Shown here: positions 14,790 to 22,017 of the stretch, one piece after another | Layout of the letters: the number at the start of each line of letters is the position of its first letter | How positions within the stretch are numbered: the stretch's first letter is position 1 | From: Comamonadaceae bacterium | GTDB lineage: Bacteria; Pseudomonadota; Gammaproteobacteria; Burkholderiales; Burkholderiaceae_C | Assembly: GCA_947460165.1 (NCBI GenBank) | Contig: CANHKH010000004.1 | Coordinates: 1-26,738, forward strand | Length of the DNA: 26,738 bases | Direction of reading: 5' to 3' | Program-made: the position numbers and the translations under genes | Notes under the pieces: model-generated | Database searches by the model: none | Told to the model about the DNA's origin: nothing | What the model saw: only the letters and a program-made list of their open reading frames with translations

Positions 14790-16721
14790 TCATTGAGGGG
14801 CGTAGCGCAGCGTCACAAACACAGAGCGCCCGGCCGTGGCGTAGACGTTGAAAGGCGCGTACAGACCCTGGCTTTGTACATGGTCTTTGTCCAGCACGTT
14901 TTTCAATTCAGTCTGCAGCCGCAGCTGCGGGCTCAGCGCGTAGCCCAGCCTCATGTGCAGCAGACCATAGCCGCTCAAGCGTTGCAGGTTTTCTTTGTCG
15001 TTGAAGCGGTGACTGAAGAGCGCCAGCTGGGTGCCGTAGTTCCAGGCGCCCAAATTGCGGGCGGCATCGAGCGAGGCAGTGCGCGGCACGCGGCGCGGCA
15101 GCTGCAAGTTCGCGCCCGTGTCTTTGGCATGCAAGGCATCAAAAGCCCCGGTGAAGGTCCAGCTGGTCCAACGCTGACTGCCTTGCAAGCTCAGGCCGCG
15201 CAGCACTGCGGTGTTGACATTGACCGGCGTGAGCAGCTCCAGGTCGGCGTTGTAGCTGTTGACAATGATGTCTTTGACCACGTTGCGGTACAGCGTGGCG
15301 CTGGCCCGGGTGGCCTCGGTCTGGTAGCTCAAGCCCAGCTCCGTATTTTTGGATCGCTCGGGCAAAAGCCGGGGATTGCCTTGGTAAAAATTGGCGCGGT
15401 CCAAGGGCCAATACAAGTCATTGAAGGTAGGCACCTTGTAGCCCGTGCCCACCGAGGCACGCGCCAGCCACTGTGGCTGGAATTTGTAGCCGTAGCCCAA
15501 GGAGTGGGTGCTTTGGTTGGCAAATGCCGTGACCCAGTCTTTGCGTGAACTGGCCTGCAAAAGGTGTTTGTCCAGCCAGGCTTGGTAGCCCAGCACCAGC
15601 GAGTCACTGTCCTGCGACTGCAAGGTGTAGTTCTGAGTGGCCTTGACCTCGGTTTGGCGCCGCTCCAGTGCAGACATCAAGATGCCAGGGCCCACTCGCA
15701 CATCGTTTTGCCACACCCACTGATGTTGGGTGGTGGTGTAGCGCGGCTCGGTCACCTCAGGAACACCGGGGTTGAATGCCCATGAGCGCAGCTCGTCTTG
15801 GCTTTGTCCCACGCGCAGCACGCTGGTCCAGCTGGGGCTGGGCCGGTACTGGGCGCGCAGCTGCCAAGACTCCAGGCGCTGCTGCTCGCGGTTGTCAAAA
15901 GCGGTGGTGCAGCTGCTGCCCACGTAGTCGTTGGGGTCGCAGTTGGCGTTGTCCGATCGCTTGGTGCTGCGCGAGCTCCAGTAGCTGGCGCCCAGCTCCA
16001 GCTGGGCGCTGAACTGCTGCGACAAGCTCATGGCCAGACTGCTTTGCTGGTAGCCGTCGCGGTCTGGGTTGAAGGCGTCGAAGTAGCCGCCCTTGGCGGC
16101 CCGGATGTCGTTGAAGCCCGAGCTCAGTTCACGGCCCACGCTGATGCGAAAACGACTGCCATCGACCTTACCGCCATACGAGGCACTGGCTGCGCGCGTG
16201 CCGTAGCTGCCCAAGGTCAGCGCAAGCTCGGGCGCTGGTGCGCGCTCACCCTGGCGGGTAAAGACCTGGATGACGCCACCCAAGGCATCGGCGCCGTACA
16301 AGCTGCTGGCCGAACCGCGCAGCACCTCCACACGGTCAATTTGCTCGAGCGGCAAGTGCGCAATGGCGGTAGCGCCCACGGTGGCTGACGACACCCGCTG
16401 CCCATCGACCAACACCAGGGCATGCTGGTTGTTGCTGCCGCGAATGAACACAGAAGCCGTGGCACCTCGCACCGACTCCGGGGAGACTTGCAGGCCAGGC
16501 GAGAAGCTGAGCAGTTGCACCAGGCTTTGGGCGCCCGAGCGCTCTATGTCTTGCCGGCTGATCAGGGTGATTTCACTGAGCTGGTCGGTGATGGGTGTGG
16601 CGGTTCGGGTGGCAGTCACCACCACCGGGGCCAAAGACGGGGTTTGGGCCTGCAGCAGGCTGGCCGCCAGGGCGAGTCCACCCAGCACGGCCAAGCGCGC
16701 AGGCGTGTACGAAGTTTTCAT
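14790..16721 (-). CDS. btuB: TonB-dependent outer-membrane cobalamin receptor
   Basis: The 643-residue protein has a signal peptide (MKTSYTPARLAVLGGLALAASLLQAQ) and a TonB box-like segment APVVVTATRT. A plug domain follows (ITLISRQDIERSGAQSLVQLLS, FIRGSNNQHALVLVDGQRV, IDRVEVLRGSASSLYGADALGGVIQVFT), then a long beta-barrel ending in Phe/Tyr-rich strands (SVFVTLRYAPQ). Length and plug motifs match BtuB. It imports B12 across the outer membrane with TonB-ExbBD energy. It is the first gene of the operon and is preceded by a cobalamin riboswitch, which makes the ligand assignment strong. The ribosome-binding site upstream of ATG 16721 is weak (only a TTGAGC-like stretch), consistent with riboswitch-controlled access. 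Confidence 0.95.
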   Translation of the reverse strand: MKTSYTPARLAVLGGLALAASLLQAQTPSLAPVVVTATRTATPITDQLSEITLISRQDIERSGAQSLVQLLSFSPGLQVSPESVRGATASVFIRGSNNQHALVLVDGQRVSSATVGATAIAHLPLEQIDRVEVLRGSASSLYGADALGGVIQVFTRQGERAPAPELALTLGSYGTRAASASYGGKVDGSRFRISVGRELSSGFNDIRAAKGGYFDAFNPDRDGYQQSSLAMSLSQQFSAQLELGASYWSSRSTKRSDNANCDPNDYVGSSCTTAFDNREQQRLESWQLRAQYRPSPSWTSVLRVGQSQDELRSWAFNPGVPEVTEPRYTTTQHQWVWQNDVRVGPGILMSALERRQTEVKATQNYTLQSQDSDSLVLGYQAWLDKHLLQASSRKDWVTAFANQSTHSLGYGYKFQPQWLARASVGTGYKVPTFNDLYWPLDRANFYQGNPRLLPERSKNTELGLSYQTEATRASATLYRNVVKDIIVNSYNADLELLTPVNVNTAVLRGLSLQGSQRWTSWTFTGAFDALHAKDTGANLQLPRRVPRTASLDAARNLGAWNYGTQLALFSHRFNDKENLQRLSGYGLLHMRLGYALSPQLRLQTELKNVLDKDHVQSQGLYAPFNVYATAGRSVFVTLRYAPQ

Positions 16722-16736
16722 GGTTAAAAGCTCAAC

Positions 16737-16800
16737 AAAAAAGCCCTCACCGCCTTCCCCGACAGTGCATGGGCGTCACGAACGCGCACCCGTCAAGGCG
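16737..16800 (-). promoter_or_regulatory. Possible expression platform of the cobalamin riboswitch
   Basis: Reading the - strand, GCCC (16774-16771) and CAC (16767-16765) can pair with GTG (16750-16748) and GGGC (16746-16743). Six T follow directly (16742-16737), like an intrinsic terminator. The competing pairing CGCCTT (16800-16795) with AAGGCG (16756-16751) would sequester part of that hairpin. The two folds overlap, as expected for a switch. The helices are short and were found by eye only. Confidence 0.4.
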
Positions 16801-16811
16801 TGCGTCCACCG

Positions 16812-17061
16812 TGTTGGCCGGTATCCGGGCTGACGAAGCGACCCTTCTCGCCTTCCCAAGCGCTTGTTCAAGGCACTCAGTGGCTGATAGAGAAAAGCGG
16901 ATGTCGCCTCCAAGCTCAGGGCTGGAGAGGACTCGTTCGTTTGACCGTTGCGGGGGCAGCGCAGGTTTGGCTTTCAGCGGCGGCGGCTGATGACCGCGTG
17001 GCTGGGGCGCCCTCCTGCTTCCCGTTGAACTGCCGCATGTGAACCACGCAGCGAGCACCAA
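16812..17061 (-). ncRNA. Cobalamin riboswitch (B12 element) in the btuB leader
   Basis: The - strand leader carries the conserved cobalamin-riboswitch blocks in order. GGTGCTC near 17060 opens the element. GGGAAGCAGGAGGG-type sequence follows near 17030-17010. The core GCTGCCCCCGCAACGGT is at 16960-16944, the B12 box GCCACTG at 16884-16878, and the closing GTCAGCCCGGATACCGGCC at 16834-16816. Binding of adenosylcobalamin or a related cobalamin is expected to shut off btuB and the downstream uptake genes. Together with its platform it fills most of the 16722-17112 gene-free stretch; the rest holds promoters of the divergent genes. Boundaries are approximate. Confidence 0.95.
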
Positions 17062-17068
17062 CGCCTTT

Positions 17069-17074
17069 ATTCTA
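17069..17074 (-). promoter_or_regulatory. -10 element of the btu riboswitch transcript
   Basis: TAGAAT on the - strand (5 of 6 to TATAAT) would place the transcript start near 17062, which is exactly where the riboswitch begins. The -35 region is poor: the best match is GGTGAC about 16 bp upstream. Confidence 0.4.
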
Positions 17075-17112
17075 CGCAGCTGACCATGGCGTCACCCTAC
17101 AATATTCAAACA

Positions 17113-17355
17113 ATGTCAGACAACCCCAACCTTGAACAGCTGGTCGAGCGCGTTGAGCGCTTGCTGCTGCGCCATGGGGAGTTGCAGCGCACCAACGCGC
17201 TGCTCAGTGAGCAGTTGCAGGCGCTCACGCAAGAGCGTGATTCGCTCAAGTCACGCCTGCATGCCGCCCGCGCCCGGGTCGACGCCTTGCTGCAGCGCCT
17301 GCCGCAAGCACCGGCCCAGGCCAGCCCCGACCCGACCACCAAGACCTCCGCATGA
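17113..17355 (+). CDS. Small coiled-coil protein upstream of zapA (ZapB/TIGR02449-like)
   Basis: The 80-residue protein is almost entirely a predicted coiled coil: LEQLVERVERLLLRHGELQR, then ALLSEQLQALTQERDSLKSRLHAARARVDALLQRL, ending in a Pro/Ala-rich tail. The heptad leucines are clear. Small coiled-coil genes sit directly before zapA in many beta- and gammaproteobacteria and are annotated as ZapB-like or TIGR02449; a divisome role is inferred from that position. ATG 17113 is preferred over an in-frame ATG at 17086. A TACAAT box at 17098-17103 precedes it closely. The stop overlaps zapA by 4 nt (ATGA). Confidence 0.75.
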   Translation: MSDNPNLEQLVERVERLLLRHGELQRTNALLSEQLQALTQERDSLKSRLHAARARVDALLQRLPQAPAQASPDPTTKTSA

Positions 17356-17687
17356 AGCAACTTGAAGTGCAAATCATGGGGCAGAGCTACCTGCTGGGCT
17401 GCCCTGAAGGCGGCGAGGAGCGCCTGCAGCAAGCGGTGCGCAAAGTCGATGCCGCCATGTGCAAAATCCGCGACGCCGGCAAGCTCAGGGCGCGCGACCG
17501 CATAGCCGTGTTGGCAGCGCTGAACCTGGCCTTTGAGTTGAGCGAGCAACAGGCAGGTGCGGCCACTGCCCCGCCCGCCCATCAGCGAGCACTGCCCCCA
17601 CAAGGCGACCAGCCCTTGCCCGCAGACCTGCAAAACTTGATAGGCCGCCTGGACCATGCGCTGGCCGGCGACGGTCAACTGATTTGA
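17352..17687 (+). CDS. zapA: Cell division protein ZapA
   Basis: The 111-residue protein has the ZapA N-terminal globular part (KQLEVQIMGQSYLLGCPEGGEERLQQAVRKVDAAMCKIRD) and the RARDRIAVLAALNLAFEL helix leading into the dimerisation coiled coil. ZapA binds FtsZ and bundles its protofilaments at midcell. The C-terminal coil appears interrupted by a Pro/Gln-rich stretch (TAPPAHQRALPPQGDQPLP) before a last helix, which is longer and more disordered than in enteric ZapA. ATG 17352 overlaps the preceding coiled-coil gene. The 6S RNA gene follows, as in many proteobacteria. Confidence 0.92.
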   Translation: MKQLEVQIMGQSYLLGCPEGGEERLQQAVRKVDAAMCKIRDAGKLRARDRIAVLAALNLAFELSEQQAGAATAPPAHQRALPPQGDQPLPADLQNLIGRLDHALAGDGQLI

Positions 17688-17695
17688 GCCGCGCT

Positions 17696-17714
17696 GGGGC
17701 CTGCGTTTGGCCCC
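17696..17714 (+). terminator. GC stem-loop after zapA
   Basis: GGGGCC (17696-17701), a 7-nt loop and GGCCCC (17709-17714) form a perfect 6-bp stem 8 nt after the zapA stop. The nearest T-run (CTTTTTA) begins about 17 nt later, so termination efficiency is doubtful. Confidence 0.4.
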
Positions 17715-17785
17715 GCCCATGCGTTGACCTCTTTTTATCCATGCAAGCAGCTGTGACACGCCGCACCGCAGCGGTGTTGAGCGCC

Positions 17786-17791
17786 TACAAT
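17786..17791 (+). promoter_or_regulatory. -10 box of the 6S RNA gene
   Basis: TACAAT (5 of 6 to TATAAT) lies so that transcription would begin at about 17797-17798, exactly at the 5' strand of the 6S RNA closing stem. No convincing -35 is found at 16-18 bp; a GTGACA lies 27 bp upstream. Confidence 0.55.
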
Positions 17792-17797
17792 GAGCTT

Positions 17798-17972
17798 GTC
17801 TGCGGATCGCATTGGGCTTTATATTTCCTTGAACCAATGCTCATTGAGCACGGGCTTGGTACATCGTCAGGCAGGTGTGATCGTCTCGCGTCAGACGAAC
17901 CCGACGCCTTTCTGCCCTCGCCCACCTGAACCCCGGTTCAGGATGACGGTCCAGTGGTACCCGCAGACACCT
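17798..17972 (+). ncRNA. ssrS: 6S RNA
   Basis: The roughly 175-nt gene-free stretch after zapA has the 6S RNA layout. GTCTGCGG (17798-17805) pairs perfectly with CCGCAGAC (17962-17969) as the closing stem; T17797-A17970 adds one pair. Near the 3' side, CCTGAACC and GGTTCAGG flank a 2-nt loop, followed by ATGACGG. This mirrors the CCTTGAACC/GGTTCAAGG-GTTACAG hairpin of the enteric RNA. Six T follow the closing stem (17973-17978). A -10 box lies just upstream. 6S RNA mimics an open promoter and sequesters sigma70 RNA polymerase in stationary phase. Location after zapA is conserved. With flanks it accounts for the 17688-18009 gap. Confidence 0.88.
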
Positions 17973-18009
17973 TTTTTCCGGGCGTTCAAGCCCTGCCCCA
18001 AGAACAACA

Positions 18010-18828
18010 ATGACGCTTGAACCCCTGCTCATCCTTGAATTGGCTGCCATTGGCATGGGCACCGGCTTTTTGGCCGGGCTCTTGGGCATTGGTGGGGGCA
18101 TGATCATGGTGCCCTTTCTCACCCAGATCTTGGCAGGCCTTGGCGCCGCGCCCGGTCTGGACGTCAAAATGGCCATTGCCACCTCCATGGCCACCATCAT
18201 CTTCACCTCGGTCTCCAGCGTGCGCGCGCACCACCAGCGCGGCGCTGTGCGCTGGGACCTCGCCAAGCGCCTGGCGCCCGGCATCGTGTTGGGCAGCCTG
18301 ATCGCCAGCTTGGGCGTGTTTGCCATTTTCAAGGGCAGTTACCTGGCGATTTTCTTTGGCCTCTTTGTGGGTTTTTCAGCGACCCAAATGCTGCTCAACA
18401 AAAAGCCCAAGCCCAGTCGCCAGCTGCCAGGCCCTGCCGGCCAAGTGGCGGCGGGTGGTTTGATTGGCTTTTTATCGGGCCTGGTGGGCGCAGGCGGCGC
18501 CTTCATCAGCGTGCCCTTCATGACTTGGTGCAACGTCAACGCCCACCAAGCTGTGGCCACCTCGGCCGCGCTGGGCTTTCCGATTGCCGTGGCCAATGTG
18601 GCCGGCTACATCGTCAGCGGCCAGGGCCTGGACCACCTGCCTGCAGGCTCATTTGGCTACCTCTGGCTGCCAGGCCTGGGGGTGATCGCCGCCTGCAGCG
18701 TGTTCATGGCGCCGCTGGGCGCCCGCGCCGCGCACCAACTGCCGGTGGCCAAGCTCAAGAAAATTTTTGCCAGCGTGCTCTATCTGCTGGCCGCTTACAT
18801 GCTCTGGAAGGGGCTGACCAGCGTTTGA
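18010..18828 (+). CDS. TauE/SafE family sulfite/organosulfur exporter
   Basis: The 272-residue inner-membrane protein has about eight hydrophobic segments. It carries the two internal-repeat glycine motifs of the family: FLAGLLGIGGGMIMVPFL near 18-35 and FLSGLVGAGGAFISVPFM near 155-172, each starting one half of the inverted duplication. Family members export sulfite, sulfoacetate or other small anions, or are uncharacterised; the substrate cannot be read from sequence. ATG 18010 lies about 37 nt after the 6S RNA, so some transcription may read through. A poor AAGAAC stretch is the only ribosome-binding candidate. Confidence 0.92.
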   Translation: MTLEPLLILELAAIGMGTGFLAGLLGIGGGMIMVPFLTQILAGLGAAPGLDVKMAIATSMATIIFTSVSSVRAHHQRGAVRWDLAKRLAPGIVLGSLIASLGVFAIFKGSYLAIFFGLFVGFSATQMLLNKKPKPSRQLPGPAGQVAAGGLIGFLSGLVGAGGAFISVPFMTWCNVNAHQAVATSAALGFPIAVANVAGYIVSGQGLDHLPAGSFGYLWLPGLGVIAACSVFMAPLGARAAHQLPVAKLKKIFASVLYLLAAYMLWKGLTSV

Positions 18829-18832
18829 ATTC

Positions 18833-18867
18833 GGCTTGGCCTGCGCCTGCAAAAAGGCCGTCAAGCC
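18833..18867 (+). terminator. Bulged stem-loop after the TauE/SafE gene
   Basis: GGCTTG (18833-18838) plus GCCT pair with AGGC (18855-18858) and CAAGCC (18862-18867), with a 3-nt bulge. No T-run follows. It lies 5 nt after the stop and may protect or end the transcript. Confidence 0.4.
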
Positions 18868-19089
18868 TGCCAGCCGCGGTGCTGCGCGGCAGGTGCAACA
18901 CGCAGCGCCAACAGCCCAATCGAGGCTTCTAGGCAGCTCAGTGAGCGCCATTGGGCCAATCCGCAACAAAAAGGCAGCAAAAACAGGCTTTCTCTCTAGG
19001 AAAACGCTTTTTTCTCCAGTAGCATCCGCCTAGCCTCGAAGAAGTAGTGCTCTGCGAGGTGAATTCTCAACTTCAAGAAGGAAAAAATC

Positions 19090-19590
19090 ATGGCAACTGC
19101 AAAGAAAGCCCCAGCAAAAACAGCCCCCGCCAAGAAGGCTGCTGCTCCGGCCAAGAAAGCCGCCGCCCCAGTGAAGGCAGCCGCTCCGGCCAAAAAAGCC
19201 GCTCCAGCCAAAAAAGCTGCTGCCCCTGCGAAGAAAGCCGCCCCAGCCAAAAAAGCTGCACCCGCTAAAAAGGCCGCTCCTGCCAAAAAAGCCGCCGCGC
19301 CTGCCAAGCCCGCTGCAGCCAAAAAGGCCCCCGCCAAAAAGCGCACCCCCAACGCTGCGTTCATGAAGCCTTTGACCCTGAGCCCCGCGCTGGCCGCTGT
19401 GGTGGGCGACAAGCCGCTGCCACGCACTGAGATCGTCAGCAAGCTGTGGGCTTACATCAAGTCCAAGGGCCTGCAGGACAAAGCCAACAAGCGCATGGTC
19501 AACGCCGACGACAAGCTCAAGGCCGTGTTCGGCAAGGCCCAGGTCTCGATGTTCGAGATGGCCGGCCTGATCGGCAAGCACGTCAAGTAA
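19090..19590 (+). CDS. Histone H1-like Lys/Ala/Pro tail fused to a SWIB/MDM2 domain
   Basis: The 166-residue protein has two parts. Residues 3-85 are a low-complexity tail built from repeats of AAPAKKA-type units, like eukaryotic histone H1 tails and bacterial AlgP/HctB/BpH1 proteins, and would bind DNA non-specifically. Residues about 86-166 form a SWIB/MDM2 domain (MKPLTLSPALAAVVGDKPLPR, EIVSKLWAYIKSKGLQD, MVNADDKLKAVFG, VSMFEMAGLIGKHV). Such fusions occur in Burkholderiales and likely compact the nucleoid or affect transcription. The start is well fixed by AAGGA 7 nt before ATG. The repeated codons (GCC AAG/AAA AAA GCC) make the tail prone to length variation. A strong terminator follows. 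Confidence 0.92.
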   Translation: MATAKKAPAKTAPAKKAAAPAKKAAAPVKAAAPAKKAAPAKKAAAPAKKAAPAKKAAPAKKAAPAKKAAAPAKPAAAKKAPAKKRTPNAAFMKPLTLSPALAAVVGDKPLPRTEIVSKLWAYIKSKGLQDKANKRMVNADDKLKAVFGKAQVSMFEMAGLIGKHVK

Positions 19591-19613
19591 TCAGCCTCGC
19601 GCTGCATTCAAAA

Positions 19614-19639
19614 GGCCGGTGGAGACACCGGCCTTTTTT
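19614..19639 (+). terminator. Strong intrinsic terminator
   Basis: GGCCGGTG (19614-19621), GAGA loop, CACCGGCC (19626-19633), then TTTTTT (19634-19639). The perfect 8-bp GC stem with a tetraloop is flanked upstream by AAAA, so it could also help terminate the convergent IclR gene. Confidence 0.93.
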
Positions 19640-19653
19640 CATGGAGCGCAGCC

Positions 19654-20517
19654 TCACAGCAGCTCGCGCAATTCCCGGGCAGCGTCCATCAACAGGGGCA
19701 GCAGTTCCCCGGCCAGCGCAGGGCCTTCCAGGCGGCTGGCAGAGGTCACCACATTGAGCGCAGCCACCGTGCGCCCCTGCAGGTCGCGCAAGGGCACGGC
19801 CAGCGCGTGCACGCCCAATTCATGCGCTTGGCTGGCCACGCAATGGTCCTGTTTGCGCACCTGCTCCAAAAGGGCCTTGAACTGGCGCGTGTCGGTGGTG
19901 GTGTGCAGGGTCAGCCTGGGCAAGCTGCCAGCCACCAGGCGCGCCTTGATCCACGCGTTGAGCTCAGGCCTGGACAAAGCCGCCAGCATCACCCGCCCGG
20001 TGGACGTGGCATGCGCAGGCAGGCGCGCGCCCAGGTGCAGTCCGTAGGCCATCACACGCGCCGGGGCTGGACCCGCATCACTGGCGAGCCGCCCCTCGTA
20101 GCCGCTGCGCCCGATGATGACCACCTCGCTGCCATCGAGCACCGCCACGGAAAACGAATCTCGGGTCTGCGCCGCCAGGCGGTTGAGCGTAGGCTGCACC
20201 GCGCGCGGCAACCGCGATGTGGCCAGGTAAGTGCCTGAAAAACGCAGCACCTTGGGCGCCAGCCAGTAGTAGCTGCCGTCGGTCTCCAGGTAGCCCAGGT
20301 GGGCCAGGGTGAGCAGGTGACGCCGTGCCGCCGCGCGGCTCAAGCCCGCCCGCTCGGCCGCCAGCGTGGCATTGAGGCGCTGCCTTTGTGTGTCAAAGCT
20401 CTCCAACACCGCCATGCCCTTGGCCATGCCCTCGATGACATCGGCCCGGGCCAGGGTGGCGCCCCGGCGTGGACCGTTGGGGCGCACAGGTGGCAAAGGA
20501 GCGGCAGAAACAGACAT
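19654..20517 (-). CDS. IclR-family transcriptional regulator, PcaR/PobR-like
   Basis: The 287-residue regulator has an N-terminal winged helix-turn-helix (about 25-85: VIEGMAKGMAVLESFD, LNATLAAERAGLSRAAARRHLLTLAHLGYL) and a C-terminal IclR effector domain (FSVAVLDGSEVVIIGRSG, HATSTGRVMLAAL, HELGVHALAVPLRD, AALNVVTSASR). The PcaU/PcaR/PobR branch responds to aromatic acids. It is divergent from pobA with a 194-bp shared region carrying dyad sites, so control of pobA by 4-hydroxybenzoate or a metabolite is the natural inference. ATG 20517 gives a plausible start. Confidence 0.92.
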   Translation of the reverse strand: MSVSAAPLPPVRPNGPRRGATLARADVIEGMAKGMAVLESFDTQRQRLNATLAAERAGLSRAAARRHLLTLAHLGYLETDGSYYWLAPKVLRFSGTYLATSRLPRAVQPTLNRLAAQTRDSFSVAVLDGSEVVIIGRSGYEGRLASDAGPAPARVMAYGLHLGARLPAHATSTGRVMLAALSRPELNAWIKARLVAGSLPRLTLHTTTDTRQFKALLEQVRKQDHCVASQAHELGVHALAVPLRDLQGRTVAALNVVTSASRLEGPALAGELLPLLMDAARELRELL

Positions 20518-20575
20518 GGCGGAAGGCAGGCAAGGTGGTCAGAAAAGGGGTGAAGGCGCTCAGACGCCCAGACAT

Positions 20576-20609
20576 TGCGCGATCATCGCACAGCAAAGCC
20601 GCTCATCGC
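20576..20609. promoter_or_regulatory. Candidate IclR operator between the regulator and pobA
   Basis: TGCGCGATCATCGCACA (20576-20592) is a 17-bp dyad centred on 20584 with 7 of 8 pairs matched. TCATCGC within it (20583-20589) recurs at 20603-20609, exactly 20 bp (two helical turns) later. The location between divergent iclR and pobA genes fits an activator/repressor site. Binding is not demonstrated. Confidence 0.45.
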
Positions 20610-20711
20610 GCACACAAACGAGGCTCCACTCGCAGGCCCAACCCAGCTCAGCTTAAGCTTATTCGAGCACTGCGCATGCGGCAGCTTCACCCCGTTCACA
20701 AGGACACTTTC

Positions 20712-21932
20712 ATGACCCCCCAACGCGTTCAGGTGGCCATCATCGGCGCCGGGCCTTCCGGTCTCTTGCTCGGCCAGCTGCTGCACAAGGCCGGCATCGA
20801 TGCCATCCTCATCGAGCGCCAAAGCCCCGACTATGTGCTCGGCCGCATACGTGCCGGCATCCTGGAGCAAATCACCGTGGACCTGCTGCACGAGGCGGGC
20901 GTGGGAGAGCGTGTACACAGCGAAGGCACGGTGCACCACAGCATCGAACTGGTGTTTGCCAACACGCGCCACCCCATCGATGTGACCGGGCTCACCCAGG
21001 GCAAGGTGGTGACGGCCTACGGCCAGACCGAGGTCACCCGCGACCTGATGGACGCGCGCCAGGCCGCCGGCCTGCCCTCGGTCTACGAAGCTGCCAATGT
21101 GCAGCTGCATGACTTTGAGGGTGAGCGTCCGCGAGTGAGCTATGAAAAAGACGGCCGCTCGCATGTGATTGAGTGCGACTTCATCGCCGGTTGCGACGGC
21201 TTTCACGGCGTCTGCCGCGCCAGCGTGCCCGCCGGCGCCATCCGCGAGTACGAAAAAGTCTACCCCTTTGGCTGGCTGGGCGTGCTCGCCGATGTGCCCC
21301 CGGTCTCGCCACATGCCGTGGTCTACGCCAACAGCGATAGGGGCTTTGCTCTGTGCTCCATGCGCAGCCTCACCCGCAGCCGCTACTACGTTCAGTGCCC
21401 CATGGACGACAAGGTGTCCAACTGGAGCGACCAGCGCTTTTGGGACGAGCTGCGCCGCCGGCTGGACCCGGACATGGCCGAGCGCATGGTGACCGGTCCC
21501 AGCATCGAAAAAAGCATTGCTCCCTTGCGCAGCTTTGTGGCCGAGCCCATGCGCTTTGGTCGGCTCTTCTTGGCCGGCGATGCGGCCCACATCGTGCCGC
21601 CCACAGGCGCCAAGGGGCTGAACCTGGCCGCCAGCGACGTGAAGTACCTCTCGAACGCGCTCATCGAGCACTACCTTGAGAAAAGCGACGCCGGCATAGA
21701 CCACTACTCACAGCGGGCCTTGGCCCGCGTCTGGCGGGCTGCGCGCTTTTCCTGGTGGCTGACCTCCTTGATGCACCAATTCCCGGACACCGCCGGCTTT
21801 GGCCAAAAAGTCCAGGAGGCCGAACTCGATTACCTGGTCCACTCCGAGTCCATGTCGCGCTCGCTGGCCGAGAACTACGTGGGCCTGCCGCTGGACTTTG
21901 GCGGCCAGCTCGGCCTGCCCACATCAAGCTGA
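20712..21932 (+). CDS. pobA: 4-hydroxybenzoate 3-monooxygenase
   Basis: The 406-residue FAD-dependent hydroxylase converts 4-hydroxybenzoate to protocatechuate using NAD(P)H and O2. It shows the dinucleotide-binding VAIIGAGPSGLLLGQLLHKAG (8-28), the conserved RIRAGILE, the DG motif IAGCDGFHGVCR, and the second FAD motif LFLAGDAAHIVPPTGAKGLNLA. Close likeness to PobA extends along the whole length; the protein is slightly longer than the usual 390-394 residues. AAGGA (20700-20704) 7 nt before ATG 20712 fixes the start; an open frame extends far upstream but has no support. Protocatechuate ring-cleavage genes are not in the window. Confidence 0.96.
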   Translation: MTPQRVQVAIIGAGPSGLLLGQLLHKAGIDAILIERQSPDYVLGRIRAGILEQITVDLLHEAGVGERVHSEGTVHHSIELVFANTRHPIDVTGLTQGKVVTAYGQTEVTRDLMDARQAAGLPSVYEAANVQLHDFEGERPRVSYEKDGRSHVIECDFIAGCDGFHGVCRASVPAGAIREYEKVYPFGWLGVLADVPPVSPHAVVYANSDRGFALCSMRSLTRSRYYVQCPMDDKVSNWSDQRFWDELRRRLDPDMAERMVTGPSIEKSIAPLRSFVAEPMRFGRLFLAGDAAHIVPPTGAKGLNLAASDVKYLSNALIEHYLEKSDAGIDHYSQRALARVWRAARFSWWLTSLMHQFPDTAGFGQKVQEAELDYLVHSESMSRSLAENYVGLPLDFGGQLGLPTSS

Positions 21933-21995
21933 ATTCGGATGTCGGCCAACAAAAGGTTCGCCAATGTCAGCTGAAAGCCCGTTGCCGTCCTGACA

Positions 21996-22017
21996 GGGGC
22001 AAAGAAAGCCCCGCTTT
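21996..22017 (+). terminator. Weak terminator-like hairpin after pobA
   Basis: GGGGC (21996-22000), a 7-nt loop and GCCCC (22008-22012) precede GCTTTA. The T-run is only three bases, so the call is tentative. It overlaps the 3' edge of the convergent Bug gene. Confidence 0.35.

Noticed and set aside
19095..19340. Tandem DNA repeats that might suggest a CRISPR or satellite
   Set aside because: The period follows codons of the Lys/Ala tail in frame, with no regular spacers.
20469..20711. 81-residue N-terminal extension of pobA
   Set aside because: The extension overlaps the IclR promoter and start and has no PobA homology. A strong Shine-Dalgarno precedes ATG 20712.
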